A stretch of 49,783 nucleotides of DNA from a gamma proteobacterium symbiont of Ctena orbiculata (GCA_003094555.1 NATW01000125.1:1-49783); one strand, 5' to 3'; positions 18,692-29,524 are shown, counted from the first letter of the stretch. Program-made: numbers and translations. Notes: generated from the sequence alone by a model not told the origin.

Positions 18692-19807
18692 ATGAAACGA
18701 GTAGGTTTTATTGGTTGGCGTGGCATGGTGGGTTCCGTATTGATGGGGCGCATGCTGGAGGAGAATGATTTTGCCGGCATTGAAGAGCCCATATTCTTCA
18801 CCACTTCACAAGTGGGTCAACCAGGTCCCGATATTGGCAGGGAGCGGGCGCCGCTGAGAGACGCTACCGATATCGATGCCTTGCTGGAGATGGACGCGAT
18901 CCTGACCTGTCAGGGTGGAGGCTATACCAATCAGGTGTACGATAAATTACGCTCGGCGGGTTGGCAGGGCTACTGGATAGATGCCGCATCCAGTCTGCGC
19001 ATGAAGGAGCATACATTGATTGTGCTCGATCCGGTGAACGATGGTGTGATTCGTGACGGTCTGGCGAAAGGCGCAAAGGATTTCATCGGTGGCAACTGTA
19101 CCGTGAGCTTGATGCTGATGGCACTGGGTGGTCTGTTTCAGCAGGATCTCGTGGAGTGGGTGACATCCATGACCTATCAGGCTGCCTCGGGCGCGGGCGC
19201 GCGCAATATGCGTGAGTTGATTAGCCAGATGGGAGTTATTCAAGCCTCGGTGCGGGATAATCTGGCAGACCCGGCTTCTGCTATCCTCGATATCGACCGG
19301 CAGGTAGCTGAGACACTGCGCAGCGAGGCTTTTCCCACAGAGAATTTTGGGGCGGCCCTGGCGGGCAGTCTGATACCATGGATCGATGTGGCCTTGGAGA
19401 ACGGGCAAAGCAAGGAGGAGTGGAAGGGATATGTTGAAACCAACAAGATTCTCGGTCGAAGTGACGAGCCTGTACCCATAGACGGTACTTGTGTGCGTAT
19501 CGGCTCAATGCGCTGTCATAGTCAGGCATTGACCATAAAGTTACGTAGTGACGTGCCGATAGACGAAGTGGAGTCGATATTGGCAAGTGCCAATAGTTGG
19601 GTAAAGGTTATTCCCAATGAACGGGATATCACGATACGGGAACTGAACCCTGCCCAGGTAACTGGAACCTTGACTGTCCCGGTTGGGCGGCTGAGAAAGA
19701 TGAACCTGGGTGATGAGTATCTGAATGCCTTTACGGTCGGTGACCAACTGCTATGGGGTGCGGCCGAACCGCTGCGGCGTATGTTGAGAATTCTGCTGGA
19801 GGCTTGA
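18692..19807 (+). CDS. asd: Aspartate-semialdehyde dehydrogenase
   Basis: A 371-residue NADPH enzyme making aspartate semialdehyde for lysine, diaminopimelate, threonine and methionine synthesis. The nucleotide-binding start is [18 protein letters not shown] and the catalytic cysteine is C136 in GGNCTVSLM, with the substrate-binding segment [16 protein letters not shown] further on. This is the proteobacterial (E. coli-like) class by length and sequence. It ends at a strong terminator, separating it from fimV. Confidence 0.97.
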   Translation: MKRVGFIGWRGMVGSVLMGRMLEENDFAGIEEPIFFTTSQVGQPGPDIGRERAPLRDATDIDALLEMDAILTCQGGGYTNQVYDKLRSAGWQGYWIDAASSLRMKEHTLIVLDPVNDGVIRDGLAKGAKDFIGGNCTVSLMLMALGGLFQQDLVEWVTSMTYQAASGAGARNMRELISQMGVIQASVRDNLADPASAILDIDRQVAETLRSEAFPTENFGAALAGSLIPWIDVALENGQSKEEWKGYVETNKILGRSDEPVPIDGTCVRIGSMRCHSQALTIKLRSDVPIDEVESILASANSWVKVIPNERDITIRELNPAQVTGTLTVPVGRLRKMNLGDEYLNAFTVGDQLLWGAAEPLRRMLRILLEA

Positions 19808-19841
19808 ACCACAGGCAGAATACCTGCGCCAGAGCGTGTTC

Positions 19842-19880
19842 AACCCCGTCGTAAAGTCGACCGGCTGACGACGGGGTTTT
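19842..19880 (+). terminator. Rho-independent terminator after asd
   Basis: An 11-base perfect inverted repeat, AACCCCGTCGT / ACGACGGGGTT (arms 19842-19852 and 19868-19878), with a 15-base loop and a TTTT run at its end. It lies 35 bases after the asd stop codon. Confidence 0.85.
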
Positions 19881-20207
19881 CTATTTCAGTTGAATGAGCA
19901 AGGGAGAGTGATTCAGCATGGTATTCGGAAAGATGGCGTTGGCAGAGGGATTTCTGGGTTTTTTCCCAGCGTGAAAAACCCGATCTATTTCTCACTTTGG
20001 GTAGTCGCTGGCTAACAGTGGTGTGGTATCACAAAAAATAGTGTGAAGATCATCGAAGTTTTGGTAAAAAGATCATTTATCAGCTATAGTTAGCGTCTAA
20101 TTATTAAGTTTATTCTAAACCTATCGGGGCTGTTTAGGGGACCATTTTGAACACTATATTCGGAATGAGTTTGACCGGTGGGGTATGTTTTCTGGCAAGG
20201 AGGAAGC
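19881..20207 (+). other. Long fimV leader region with alternative hairpins
   Basis: These 327 bases contain no gene. Around 19954-19981 two hairpins compete for the same bases: CTGGG-TTTTTT-CCCAG, and GGGTTTTT (19956-19963) with AAAAACCC (19974-19981). A promoter candidate lies further down at 20061-20090, which would place these hairpins upstream of that start site, so they matter only if a second, earlier promoter exists. Confidence 0.35.
20061..20090 (+). promoter_or_regulatory. Candidate sigma-70 promoter of fimV
   Basis: TTGGTA (20061-20066) and TATAGT (20085-20090) are separated by 18 bases. This would give a transcript starting near 20097 with a leader of about 110 bases before the fimV ATG. 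Confidence 0.5.
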
Positions 20208-22925
20208 ATGATTCGTAAGCTGTCTCTGGCAGTGGCTGTTGCAACAGCCCTATCACCCATTGGTGCTTTGGCTCTCGGATTGGGCGAAATTCATCCCCGG
20301 TCTGCTCTCAACCAAGCCTTCAAGGCCGATATCGATCTGCTTTCAGTCTCTCAGGAAGAATTGCAGGATGTTCGTGTCTCGCTTGCCTCCCGCGAGGCCT
20401 TTGAAAAAGCGGGCATGGAGCGGCCATTTCTGTTGTCTGGCCTGAAATTCGCGCCAATGTTGACCCCCGCTGGCAAACCGGTGATCTCTATTTCGAGTTC
20501 AGATGCCATTCGGGAGCCCTTCCTCAATTTCCTCATCGAGGTGAATTGGCCGAAAGGTAGATTGGTACGTGAATACACGGTTCTACTCGACCCGCCGGTC
20601 ACCCTTAAGCGCGCTCCACAACCTGTCACTACACCGGCTACCACGATGGCGCCTACCCAGGTAGGCAGATCAAGGCCTGCCAGAGTAACCTCCTCGATGA
20701 GCAGCGAGAGTGGTGACAGAGAATATGGCCCCGTTCAGCCCAATGACAATCTTTGGAATATTGCCAAGGGTATGCAGCGGACAAATGAATCAGTCGAGCA
20801 GGTGATGATGGCGCTGCAACGTCATAATCCATCCGCTTTTATCAATAACAACGTCAACAACCTCAAGGTCGGCAAAATACTACGGCTGCCAGATGACGAC
20901 GGTGTGACCTCCCTATCCAAGCAGGAGGCGCGTGAGGAGTTTCTAGCCCAGACAAGGGCCTGGCAAGCAGGGCGTAGCGGTGAGGCCGGTAGACCAACGG
21001 TTTCCAAGCAGCCTGCGAAGAGTCAGGCAAAGGAAGAGGATCGTCTGCGTCTCATCTCAGCCAAACCTGGCGAGGGTGAAGCTGCCGAACGCGAGGGTAT
21101 GGCTGAGTCTGAGAGTGAAATAGATCGCTTGCAAGATGAGATCATGCTGGTTCGCGAGTCCAATGAAGGGGCGATACAAGAGAATGAAGCACTGCGCAAC
21201 CGGGTACAGGAGCTGGAGAAACAGATCCAGGATATTCAGCGCTTACTGACTCTCAAGAGCGATGAGCTGGCGGAGATCCAAACTGCACAAGATATTGCTG
21301 CAGAGAAGATGGAAGAGATGGAGTCGGTGGAAACCGCACCGGCTGAAGCTGCCGAGCCTGGAACTGAACCTGCTATGGCAGAGGATGTGGCCCCAGCTGA
21401 AGTTGAGGCGGAACCGACAACTGCTGAGGAACCCGTGGTACCGATTCCACCAGGAACGGTGATCGAAGAGGTCGATATCGAGAAGCAGATCGATGTGGCG
21501 CAGCAGCAGGCGGCACCTGCAGCAGAGACCCCTGAAACTGCTGTCGAGCCAGAGCCGGCACCAGCCCCAAGCCCTGCTCCCGAGGTACAACAACCCGTCA
21601 AACCACCAGTTGCCGTACTTCCCCCCAAGAAGGTCAGCTATTTCGATGGGGTCAAGGAAAACAGTACCCTACTGGGTATAGTCGGTGGTGTTGCGGTATT
21701 GCTGATTGGCCTGTTGTGGATGATCATGCGGCGGCGTAAAGAGGCTGAGGCAGAATTTGCCGAGAGCATTCTGGTATCCCCCGACAGTGGTGTTATAGCC
21801 ACGGGTAAGGACGACTCCAGCTCACTCACTGCGTCGACTGATGAAACCTCATTCATGAGTGATTTCTCACCCAGTGATATCGATGCATTGCAAGATGAGA
21901 CCGGTGAAGTCGATCCGCTCTCTGAGGCTGATGTCTATATCGCCTATGGCCGTTACCAGCAGGCCGAAGAGTTAATCAAGCAGGCGATTGAGAAGAATCC
22001 GGAGCGTGAGGAACTTAAACATAAGCTGGCCGAAATCTACTTTTCGGCCAAAAAACATCAGGACTTTAACTCTCTAGCCCAAGAATTGCATGATGCTGGA
22101 TTGGAGGACAAGGAGCCGGATACCTGGTCTAAGATTGCCGCAATGGGTAAGGAGCTGGATCCTTCGTCCGCCCTGTTCGCAGGTGCTGCCGGTATTGCCG
22201 CCAGCGCTGTTGCGTCGGCAGATAGCGCGTTGGATGACCTTGGGTTGGACCTGGGATCAGAGCCAGCTGACATAAGCGATGAGCCCGCTGCAGTCGAACC
22301 GGAACAGGATTCATCCGACGTTGAGATCGATTCAATGGATCTGAGTGGCCTGGATAATCTTGATGAAATGGATTCTGAAAACCTAGAAGGCAATCTCTCT
22401 CTGGATTCGGAATTCCTTAACAAAATGGAGTCAGGTGAGAGTGCGGTAGAAGAGGGAGATGCATTGGATATCGACCTCAGTGATCTTGATATGGACTCTG
22501 AGCAGAGTGATGCTGCAGAGGAACCTGAGCCCTTCGATCTATCGGATGTTGAGGGCGATTCAGAGATGGCCGACGCATCGATTGCACAGGATGCTTCGGA
22601 CGCAATCGAACTCGAAGATTCCGAGGTGTTGGATGATCTGGATCTGGAGAGCATCGAAAAGGAACTGGAAGGGCTCTCCTCGGAACTTGACAGTGATGAG
22701 CCTGAAGCTGAAGCAGCAGACGAGTTGAGTCTGCTGCAGAGTCATAGTGAAAACCTGGATCTGGACTCCACGGATGAGATTACGACCAAGTTGGATTTGG
22801 CTCGTGCCTATATAGACATGGGAGATATCGAAGGTGCCAAAAGTATCCTCGATGAGGTATCCAGCGAAGGCAGTGATGCACAACAGAAAGAGGCCCAGGA
22901 GTTGCTGAACGGTCTCGGCTCCTAA
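20208..22925 (+). CDS. fimV: FimV/HubP polar landmark protein
   Basis: A 905-residue inner-membrane protein that organises the cell pole and promotes type IV pilus function and chemoreceptor placement in relatives. The ATG at 20208 has an ideal AAGGAGG ribosome site; an upstream in-frame GTG is ignored. After the signal peptide comes the FimV N-terminal domain (LGLGEIHPRSALNQAF), a LysM domain at about 173-230 (VQPNDNLWNIAKGM), a coiled coil, a Pro/Ala/Glu-rich stretch, one membrane helix at about 486-508, then a very acidic cytoplasmic region with a TPR-like part and the conserved C-terminal motif (TKLDLARAYIDMGD) at about 860-905. The asd-fimV-truA order is conserved in gammaproteobacteria. 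Confidence 0.95.
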   Translation: MIRKLSLAVAVATALSPIGALALGLGEIHPRSALNQAFKADIDLLSVSQEELQDVRVSLASREAFEKAGMERPFLLSGLKFAPMLTPAGKPVISISSSDAIREPFLNFLIEVNWPKGRLVREYTVLLDPPVTLKRAPQPVTTPATTMAPTQVGRSRPARVTSSMSSESGDREYGPVQPNDNLWNIAKGMQRTNESVEQVMMALQRHNPSAFINNNVNNLKVGKILRLPDDDGVTSLSKQEAREEFLAQTRAWQAGRSGEAGRPTVSKQPAKSQAKEEDRLRLISAKPGEGEAAEREGMAESESEIDRLQDEIMLVRESNEGAIQENEALRNRVQELEKQIQDIQRLLTLKSDELAEIQTAQDIAAEKMEEMESVETAPAEAAEPGTEPAMAEDVAPAEVEAEPTTAEEPVVPIPPGTVIEEVDIEKQIDVAQQQAAPAAETPETAVEPEPAPAPSPAPEVQQPVKPPVAVLPPKKVSYFDGVKENSTLLGIVGGVAVLLIGLLWMIMRRRKEAEAEFAESILVSPDSGVIATGKDDSSSLTASTDETSFMSDFSPSDIDALQDETGEVDPLSEADVYIAYGRYQQAEELIKQAIEKNPEREELKHKLAEIYFSAKKHQDFNSLAQELHDAGLEDKEPDTWSKIAAMGKELDPSSALFAGAAGIAASAVASADSALDDLGLDLGSEPADISDEPAAVEPEQDSSDVEIDSMDLSGLDNLDEMDSENLEGNLSLDSEFLNKMESGESAVEEGDALDIDLSDLDMDSEQSDAAEEPEPFDLSDVEGDSEMADASIAQDASDAIELEDSEVLDDLDLESIEKELEGLSSELDSDEPEAEAADELSLLQSHSENLDLDSTDEITTKLDLARAYIDMGDIEGAKSILDEVSSEGSDAQQKEAQELLNGLGS

Positions 22926-22949
22926 GTCACAGACTTTCCAATAGCATAG

Positions 22950-22979
22950 GGGGTGCACATCTTGGTGCGCCCCTTTTTT
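22950..22979 (+). terminator. Rho-independent terminator after fimV
   Basis: A 9-base-pair stem (22950-22958 with 22965-22973, one G-T pair), a six-base loop and a run of six T follow the fimV stop by 25 bases. truA starts just 13 bases beyond, so some read-through or an internal promoter must supply truA. Confidence 0.85.
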
Positions 22980-22991
22980 GTTTCAGGGTAG

Positions 22992-23777
22992 ATGATGAAG
23001 ATAGCTCTGGGTGTGGAATACGATGGCAGCGCTTTTCACGGTTGGCAGTACCAGGGTGATGTTCGCAGTGTACAGGAGTCACTCCAACAGGCTCTCTCCA
23101 GGGTGGCTGATCATGCGGTAACGGTTCACTGTGCCGGGCGCACGGACAGTGGTGTACATGCTACCGGCCAAGTGGTTCACTTCGAGACAAAAGCAGAGAG
23201 ATCCGATCGATCCTGGGTGTTGGGCAGTAATGCCAATCTGCCACAGGATATCAGTATCTCCTGGGCCAGAGAGGTCCCTTCCACATTCCATGCACGCTTC
23301 TCCGCCCTGGGAAGACATTACCGCTACCTGATTCTGAATCGACGCTTTCGTTCTGCCCAATGGCGGGATCGGGCAGTCTGGATTCACCAACCCCTGGATG
23401 AGTCGCACATGCATCGAGCGGCACAGGTGTTGGTCGGTACCCACGACTTCTCCTCATACAGGGCGATCGGCTGTCAAGCCAAACATCCGGTCCGGACCGT
23501 TCACCGTCTGCAGGTCAAACGAGTGGGTGAATTTATCTCGATCGAGGTACATGCCAATGCATTTTTGCACCATATGGTACGAAACATGGCCGGGGTTTTG
23601 ATCGCCATCGGCAAGGGAGAACAGAAGGAGTCATGGACTCAAGAGGTATTGGAGTTGCGTGATCGCACCCTGGGTGGGGTCACGGCACCACCACAGGGGC
23701 TCTATTTGACTAAAGTGGACTATCCACAGGAGTTCGCGATCCCTGATCCACTCGGGGCAGGTTTTTGCCTCTGCTAA
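22992..23777 (+). CDS. truA: tRNA pseudouridine(38-40) synthase
   Basis: A 261-residue enzyme that modifies uridines 38, 39 and 40 in the tRNA anticodon arm. The N-terminus KIALGVEYDGSAFHGWQYQ and the catalytic RTDSGVHATGQVVHF motif (Asp in RTD) are clear, as is FLHHMVRNMAG near the C-terminus. Two adjacent ATGs (22992 and 22995) are possible starts. It is followed by trpF after 99 bases, as in Pseudomonas and relatives. Confidence 0.97.
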   Translation: MMKIALGVEYDGSAFHGWQYQGDVRSVQESLQQALSRVADHAVTVHCAGRTDSGVHATGQVVHFETKAERSDRSWVLGSNANLPQDISISWAREVPSTFHARFSALGRHYRYLILNRRFRSAQWRDRAVWIHQPLDESHMHRAAQVLVGTHDFSSYRAIGCQAKHPVRTVHRLQVKRVGEFISIEVHANAFLHHMVRNMAGVLIAIGKGEQKESWTQEVLELRDRTLGGVTAPPQGLYLTKVDYPQEFAIPDPLGAGFCLC

Positions 23778-23876
23778 GCTACACACTTGCCACAACCTTA
23801 GTGAGGACCTTCCTGCATGTTGTTTTCAGGCCCAGACTAGCCTCAGGGTGATGCTTAATGTATCTTTCAGCAGCTT

Positions 23877-24500
23877 ATGCGAACACGTATTAAAATTTGT
23901 GGCATTACCAGGGTTGAAGACGCTGCCGAGGCTGTTCGGCTTGGCGCTGATGCCATTGGGTTGGTGTTCTATCCTCCCAGTCCGCGTGTTGTTTCGCTGC
24001 AGCAGGCCAAGACCATTGTCAAGAGTTTGCCCCCATTTGTTACGGTGGTTGGCCTGTTTGTCAATCAGGATCGAGCCGAGATAGAACGCTGTATAGACGA
24101 AGTTCAGCTCGATCTGCTGCAGTTTCATGGTGATGAGACGGCAGAGGCCTGTAGTGGATATGTCAGACCCTGGATCAAAGCGATCCGTATGCGTGAAGGG
24201 GTCGATCTGGCTGAGGTTGAGCGAACTTATAACAGTGCGTCGGGTCTGTTGTTGGACAGCTATCAGGCAGGCGTTCCCGGGGGTACGGGGCAGTGTTTCG
24301 ATTGGCGTCGTATCCCCTCAACCCTGGCATCAAGGATAATCCTTGCAGGTGGACTCGATCCTGAAAATGTGGTTCAGGCCATACAGCAGGTGCATCCCTA
24401 TGCAGTGGATGTGAGCGGGGGTGTCGAAAGCTCGAAGGGCATAAAAGATGCGGCAAAAATTGAGGCATTTATTGCAGGAGTAAAGCGTGGCGACAACTGA
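23877..24500 (+). CDS. trpF: Phosphoribosylanthranilate isomerase
   Basis: A 207-residue TIM-barrel enzyme performing the third tryptophan step (Amadori rearrangement of phosphoribosylanthranilate). It starts [22 protein letters not shown] with the catalytic cysteine in KICGIT, and later has DLLQFHGDE and [10 protein letters not shown], followed by the phosphate-binding [15 protein letters not shown]. It is a stand-alone TrpF rather than the TrpCF fusion of enterics. Its end overlaps trpB by 14 bases, indicating translational coupling. Confidence 0.97.
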   Translation: MRTRIKICGITRVEDAAEAVRLGADAIGLVFYPPSPRVVSLQQAKTIVKSLPPFVTVVGLFVNQDRAEIERCIDEVQLDLLQFHGDETAEACSGYVRPWIKAIRMREGVDLAEVERTYNSASGLLLDSYQAGVPGGTGQCFDWRRIPSTLASRIILAGGLDPENVVQAIQQVHPYAVDVSGGVESSKGIKDAAKIEAFIAGVKRGDN

Positions 24501-25701
24501 GAAAATCATTGGGTCCCTACCTGACGACAGGGGGCATTTTGGTCCATATGGCGGACTCTTTGTGTCGGAAACGCTGATGGCACCGCTGGAAGAGCTGCGT
24601 CTGGCCTACCAGCATTACATGGGTGACCAGGAGTTTCTCAAGGAGCTGGACCAGGATCTTGCCCACTATGTGGGACGGCCGTCCCCCATCTACCATGCCA
24701 AACGCTGGAGTAAGCAGGTGGGTGGCGCGCAGATCTACCTCAAGCGTGAAGACCTCAATCATACCGGGGCGCACAAGGTCAATAACACGGTAGGCCAGGC
24801 ACTGCTTGCCAGACACATGGGTAAATCCCGCATCATCGCGGAAACCGGAGCCGGTCAGCATGGGGTGGCCAGCGCCACAGTCGCTGCCAGACTTGGTCTG
24901 GAGTGTGTGGTCTACATGGGGGCTGTGGATATCGCAAGACAGGAGGCGAACGTCTATCGCATGCGCCTGCTGGGAGCCGAGGTGAGATCGGTTGAGTCGG
25001 GTTCCAAAACCCTTAAGGACGCACTCAACGAGGCGATGCGTGACTGGGTGACCAATGTGGATAACACCTTTTATATCATCGGTACCGTAGCCGGACCCCA
25101 TCCCTATCCGGCGATGGTGCGCGACTTTCAATCAGTTATCGGCAGAGAGTCCCGGGACCAGATGCAACGCCAGGCGGGACGACAGCCGGATGCGCTGGTC
25201 GCCTGTGTGGGTGGAGGATCCAATGCGATCGGTCTTTTCTACCCATACCTGGATGACAAAGAGATCGCCATCTATGGCGTGGAGGCCGCGGGTGACGGTC
25301 TGGAGACAGGTCAACACGCAGCGCCGCTCTGTGCCGGGAAGCCTGGGGTGTTGCATGGAAACCGGACCTACCTGATGGAGGATAAGGATGGACAGATTAT
25401 CGAAACCCACTCCATATCCGCGGGATTGGATTACCCGGGCGTTGGTCCCGAGCATGCCTGGCTGAAGGATAGTGGTCGGGCAAACTATGTGGCAGTGACC
25501 GATGATCAGGCCCTCGCGGCATTTCACGATCTGACCCGGATCGAAGGCATCATTCCCGCGCTCGAATCGAGTCATGCCCTGGCTTATGCGGCGAAACTTG
25601 CCACCACCATGAGCCCGGACCAGATTATACTGGTCAATCTTTCGGGGAGGGGGGACAAGGATATGCATACTGTTGCAGCGCGGGAGGGGATTCAGCTATG
25701 A
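24487..25701 (+). CDS. trpB: Tryptophan synthase beta subunit
   Basis: A 404-residue PLP enzyme joining indole and serine. The PLP lysine is in [11 protein letters not shown], followed by [19 protein letters not shown] and the phosphate-binding [10 protein letters not shown]. The start is a GTG inside the end of trpF, preceded by GCAGGAG; it overlaps trpA by four bases (ATGA). trpF-trpB-trpA is thus a tightly coupled unit, while the earlier tryptophan genes are elsewhere. Confidence 0.98.
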   Translation: MATTEKIIGSLPDDRGHFGPYGGLFVSETLMAPLEELRLAYQHYMGDQEFLKELDQDLAHYVGRPSPIYHAKRWSKQVGGAQIYLKREDLNHTGAHKVNNTVGQALLARHMGKSRIIAETGAGQHGVASATVAARLGLECVVYMGAVDIARQEANVYRMRLLGAEVRSVESGSKTLKDALNEAMRDWVTNVDNTFYIIGTVAGPHPYPAMVRDFQSVIGRESRDQMQRQAGRQPDALVACVGGGSNAIGLFYPYLDDKEIAIYGVEAAGDGLETGQHAAPLCAGKPGVLHGNRTYLMEDKDGQIIETHSISAGLDYPGVGPEHAWLKDSGRANYVAVTDDQALAAFHDLTRIEGIIPALESSHALAYAAKLATTMSPDQIILVNLSGRGDKDMHTVAAREGIQL

Positions 25702-26507
25702 GCCGGATAGGTAAGCGATTTGCACAGCTCAAGACGGATGGGAAGAAGGCACTGATTCCTTTTATTACCGCGGGAGATCCTATCCCTGAGATAACCGTTG
25801 ACCTGATGCAAGATCTGGTATCCGCCGGTGCGGATCTTATCGAATTGGGTGTACCCTTTTCCGATCCTATGGCTGATGGACCGGTCATCCAGAGGGCCAG
25901 TGAACGAGCCTTGCAGTATCATGTCAGTCTGCATGATGTATTGGATATGGTAAGCCAGTTCAGGCAGCTCGATGCCGAAACACCGGTTATATTGATGGGC
26001 TATCTCAATCCCATAGAGATAATGGGTTATCAGCAATTCGCCACTCAGGCGGCAGAGGCTGGGGTGGATGGTATACTTGTGGTCGATATTCCACCTGAGG
26101 AGGGTGGGGATCTGCAACAGTTGTTGCAGGCCGAATCGATCGATCAGATCTATCTCGTGGCGCCTACCAGCACACCTGAGCGTATTCAGCGGATCTGTGA
26201 CTTGGCGGGTGGCTTCGTCTACTATGTTTCCGTGAAAGGCGTTACCGGAGCCAGCCATCTGGATCTGCAGTCCCTGGCGGTAAAGCTGGCTGAGATTCGT
26301 GGTGTGAGTGATCTGCCGGTGGGGGTTGGTTTCGGTATCAAGGATGCGCAGACTGCGGCAGCCGTATCCGCTCTCGCTGACGCCGTAGTGGTCGGTAGCG
26401 CATTGGTTTCGCGTGTGGAAGCCCTGGCGGATCAACCGGAGAAGATCGGCGCCGCATTACGGGAAGTCATCGCTTCCATGAGGCAGGCAATGGATCAGGC
26501 AAACTGA
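25698..26507 (+). CDS. trpA: Tryptophan synthase alpha subunit
   Basis: A 269-residue TIM-barrel subunit cleaving indole-3-glycerol phosphate to indole, which is channelled to TrpB. The catalytic Glu lies in [20 protein letters not shown] (about residues 48-65) and the catalytic Asp in the same region; the [10 protein letters not shown] and VGFGIKD phosphate-site motifs are present. It overlaps the trpB stop by four bases. accD follows after 74 bases. Confidence 0.98.
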   Translation: MSRIGKRFAQLKTDGKKALIPFITAGDPIPEITVDLMQDLVSAGADLIELGVPFSDPMADGPVIQRASERALQYHVSLHDVLDMVSQFRQLDAETPVILMGYLNPIEIMGYQQFATQAAEAGVDGILVVDIPPEEGGDLQQLLQAESIDQIYLVAPTSTPERIQRICDLAGGFVYYVSVKGVTGASHLDLQSLAVKLAEIRGVSDLPVGVGFGIKDAQTAAAVSALADAVVVGSALVSRVEALADQPEKIGAALREVIASMRQAMDQAN

Positions 26508-26581
26508 GTAGGTTGAGGTAAATACCGACTGAGTCTATGGGCTCACGGTTTTAACGGGATAACAAAGGTCGAGTACATCTT

Positions 26582-27442
26582 ATGAGTTGGTTTGAAAAAC
26601 TGATGCCTAGCCGCATCCGTACGGATGCCGGACACAAGCGTGCGGTCCCCGAGGGTCTATGGGCCAAGTGTCCGGGATGCAGCGCTATTCTCTATCGGGC
26701 GGAGATGGAAAGAAATCTGGATGTCTGTCCTAAATGTAACCATCACAACAGGATTGGCGCCAGACGTCGGCTTGAAACCTTTCTCGATGCGGAACCCCAG
26801 GAGGAGATAGGTGCAAACCTGGAATCAGTGGACCCGTTGAAGTTCAAGGACAGTAAAAAATATAAGGATCGCCTCAGTCAGGCGCAAAAGGGATCGGGAG
26901 AGAGAGAGGCCTTGGTTGCCATGCGTGGCCAGTTGAAAGGTATTGATCTGGTGGTTGCCGCTTTTGAGTTCAATTTCATGGGGGGTTCCATGGGATCTGT
27001 GGTGGGTGAGCGTTTCGTGCGCGCGGTCAACATGGCCTTGGAGCGGCACACGCCACTGATCTGTTTCTCGGCAAGTGGTGGGGCCAGGATGCAGGAATCG
27101 CTTTTTTCGTTGATGCAGATGGCCAAGACAAGTGCTGCTCTGGAACGTCTGCAAAAGCGTGGTCTGCCCTTTATCTCGGTGATGACGGACCCAACCATGG
27201 GTGGCGTGTCAGCCAGTCTGGCGATGCTGGGTGACATCAATGTGGCGGAACCGAATGCGTTGATCGGTTTCGCGGGTCCCAGGGTGATTGAGCAGACAGT
27301 GCGTGAAAAACTCCCTGAAGGTTTCCAGCGCAGTGAATTTCTGCTCGATCATGGCGCCATCGACATGATCATCGACCGACGGGATATGCGAGACCGCATT
27401 GCCGATCTACTCAGCATCCTGATGAACAAGCCCAGGGCATGA
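26582..27442 (+). CDS. accD: Acetyl-CoA carboxylase carboxyltransferase beta subunit
   Basis: A 286-residue subunit that, with AccA, transfers the carboxyl group from biotin to acetyl-CoA to form malonyl-CoA. The N-terminal four-cysteine zinc ribbon ([12 protein letters not shown] then CPKCNHH) is intact, followed by the crotonase-fold domain with [23 protein letters not shown], here split by GGARMQE, and [13 protein letters not shown]. The trpA-accD-folC order is widely conserved in proteobacteria. Confidence 0.98.
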   Translation: MSWFEKLMPSRIRTDAGHKRAVPEGLWAKCPGCSAILYRAEMERNLDVCPKCNHHNRIGARRRLETFLDAEPQEEIGANLESVDPLKFKDSKKYKDRLSQAQKGSGEREALVAMRGQLKGIDLVVAAFEFNFMGGSMGSVVGERFVRAVNMALERHTPLICFSASGGARMQESLFSLMQMAKTSAALERLQKRGLPFISVMTDPTMGGVSASLAMLGDINVAEPNALIGFAGPRVIEQTVREKLPEGFQRSEFLLDHGAIDMIIDRRDMRDRIADLLSILMNKPRA

Positions 27443-27581
27443 CCACTGGTCTTGGAGCCAGAGCCTAGGCGATTCCCCCAGGCATAGCTTTTCTGAAGTG
27501 CATCTTTGATTATTAATCATATATTTAGACTTTTGATCACCCGGCTGATTGTTTGCGGTATGCACCAGTGGAGTCTCAACG

Positions 27582-28850
27582 GTGCGTTTTGAGAAGCTGG
27601 ATCAATGGCTCGATTGGCAGGCAGATTCGCATCCTACGGAAATCGACCTGGGTTTGCAGCGGGTCAAAACTGTCTGGCAGCGACTGAAACCTGAAGGATT
27701 CAGGTCTCAAGTGGTGACGGTAGCCGGCACCAATGGCAAAGGCTCATGCGTGGCCATGCTTGAATCGATCTGCCTGCAGGCAGGCATTCATATCGGGAGT
27801 TTTACCTCTCCTCATCTGATTCGCTACAACGAGCGCATACGTCTGAATGGCGAGCCCGTCTCTGATCAGCAGCTATGCCGCGCATTTGAGATGATCGATC
27901 AGGCGCGGGGACAGATAAGTTTGAGCTTCTTTGAGTTTGCCACCCTGGCGGCATTACTCTGTTTCGTTGCGCAGAAACCGGAGCTGGTGATTCTGGAGGT
28001 GGGTCTTGGTGGGCGTCTCGATGCGGTTAATATCATCGATGCGGATGTTGCATTGATCACCACCATCGATTTGGACCATACCGATTGGCTCGGTACCGAT
28101 ATCGAATCAATCGGCAGGGAGAAGGCGGGTATAATACGCAGCCGCAAACCGGTCGTTTTGGGAGATGCGGCTATGCCTCGATCAGTACTGGAGCAGGCTG
28201 AGCAACTATCTGCCGATATCTACCAGTCCGGCCGGCATTTTAATCACCAGGCAAACGCCAGGGGTTGGCGCTGGTCGGGGCCGGATGGTGTGGAAATCGA
28301 GCTTCCCGAGCCAGCACTGACAGGTGGCAAGCAGCTGCAGAATGCGAGTGCGGTTGTCATGGTTTGTCATCTGCTGCAACATCGTTTTCCACTGCATGAA
28401 AAGGTCATCGCCAAGGGACTGCGTGATGTAAGACTGCCCGGACGCTTACATTTTGTCCCGTCCACTCCTGCGTTGTTGCTGGATGTCGCCCATAACAGGC
28501 AATCCTTGCAAACCTTGCGTGACGGCTTGACGCAAATGAATTGGCGCGGACGAATACACGCAATCTTCGGTATGCTGCAGGACAAGGATGTGGCCGATGC
28601 AGTTGAATTGATTGGACCGCTGCTGACGAGTTGGCACCTGCTTGATCTGCATGGCTGGCGCGGACGCAAGGCAGAACAGCTCGCCGCGAATCTCGGGCAG
28701 GCGGGGGTGCGGCAGCAGGTCAGCTGTTATCATAGTTTTTCAGAGGCTTACCAGGCCTGTTGCGATGAGGCGGAACCCCAGGATTTGATTCTGATCTTCG
28801 GCTCTTTTCGCATTGTGGGAGAGGCTATGCACATTTTACACCTGGCATGA
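27582..28850 (+). CDS. folC: Bifunctional dihydrofolate synthase / folylpolyglutamate synthase
   Basis: A 422-residue Mur-ligase-type enzyme that adds glutamate to dihydropteroate and then to folates. The P-loop is VAGTNGKGSCVAM near residues 46-58, and the signature ILEVGLGGRLDAVNI and TIDLDHTDWLG are present. The GTG at 27582 is the likely start because GGAG sits 8 bases upstream and the sequence RFEKLDQWLDWQ matches the family N-terminus. An upstream TTG would add 11 unsupported residues. It follows accD and precedes a SPOR protein. Confidence 0.95.
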   Translation: MRFEKLDQWLDWQADSHPTEIDLGLQRVKTVWQRLKPEGFRSQVVTVAGTNGKGSCVAMLESICLQAGIHIGSFTSPHLIRYNERIRLNGEPVSDQQLCRAFEMIDQARGQISLSFFEFATLAALLCFVAQKPELVILEVGLGGRLDAVNIIDADVALITTIDLDHTDWLGTDIESIGREKAGIIRSRKPVVLGDAAMPRSVLEQAEQLSADIYQSGRHFNHQANARGWRWSGPDGVEIELPEPALTGGKQLQNASAVVMVCHLLQHRFPLHEKVIAKGLRDVRLPGRLHFVPSTPALLLDVAHNRQSLQTLRDGLTQMNWRGRIHAIFGMLQDKDVADAVELIGPLLTSWHLLDLHGWRGRKAEQLAANLGQAGVRQQVSCYHSFSEAYQACCDEAEPQDLILIFGSFRIVGEAMHILHLA

Positions 28851-28951
28851 GGGTGATCTGGAGTTGAGCTGATATACTTGTCTGAACAGGCAAGGACTGA
28901 ATATTTGAATCATGTTCAGTTGTCATTGATTCCTAAGCTGGAAAAGTGGAT

Positions 28952-29524
28952 ATGGGACTGGAGGAGAGACTCAAACAACGATTACTGGGTGGCGCGGTGC
29001 TGGTGGCGTTGGTGGTGATATTCGTCCCTATGCTTATCGATGAGCCGATTGAAAGGCGCACTGTTTCCGATCACACCATTCCAGTCAAGCCGGCGCAGAA
29101 AAAAGCCACTCCAGTCAAGAGGACTCAGCCACTGAATGTGGCCAAACCACAACCTGAAAAAATCACCAAGTCGGAATCCACTAGCACAAAGCCGGCTAAG
29201 CTTAAGGAAGTGAAACCACCGGAGGCAAAACCACCGGAAGCACAACCTGAACCGGTAGCCAAAAACACCTCAACCAGGCCATCACCGACAGCCTGGATGA
29301 TTCAGGTTGCCAGTCTTACGAATGAGAAAAATGCAAAAAAGCTGGTCAAAGAGTTACGCAAGGCCGATCTGCCTGCTCAGATGGAAAGGGTGAGGTTGAA
29401 GGGTAAGCAGCATTATCGAATCCAGGTTGGGCCGGAGGTTGATCACAGGCTTGCAGAGAAAATGGTCGCTAAGATAAAAAAGGCATTCAAGCTGAATCCA
29501 AAGCTGATGCGATATCCGGAATAG
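28952..29524 (+). CDS. SPOR-domain protein (DedD-like)
   Basis: A 190-residue protein (from the ATG at 28952, behind GGAAAAG). A short cytoplasmic start (MGLEERLKQRLLGG) leads into one membrane helix (AVLVALVVIFVPMLI), a Pro/Lys/Glu-rich linker with repeats of the kind KPPEA, and a C-terminal SPOR domain at about 110-188 (AWMIQVASLTNEKNAKKLV). SPOR domains bind denuded septal glycan, placing the protein at the division site. Its position after folC matches dedD, but the cvpA and purF genes usually found next are missing here. Confidence 0.9.
   Translation: MGLEERLKQRLLGGAVLVALVVIFVPMLIDEPIERRTVSDHTIPVKPAQKKATPVKRTQPLNVAKPQPEKITKSESTSTKPAKLKEVKPPEAKPPEAQPEPVAKNTSTRPSPTAWMIQVASLTNEKNAKKLVKELRKADLPAQMERVRLKGKQHYRIQVGPEVDHRLAEKMVAKIKKAFKLNPKLMRYPE

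Noticed and set aside
20178-20207. GTG start of fimV
   Set aside because: The ATG at 20208 has an ideal AAGGAGG site and begins the signal peptide directly.
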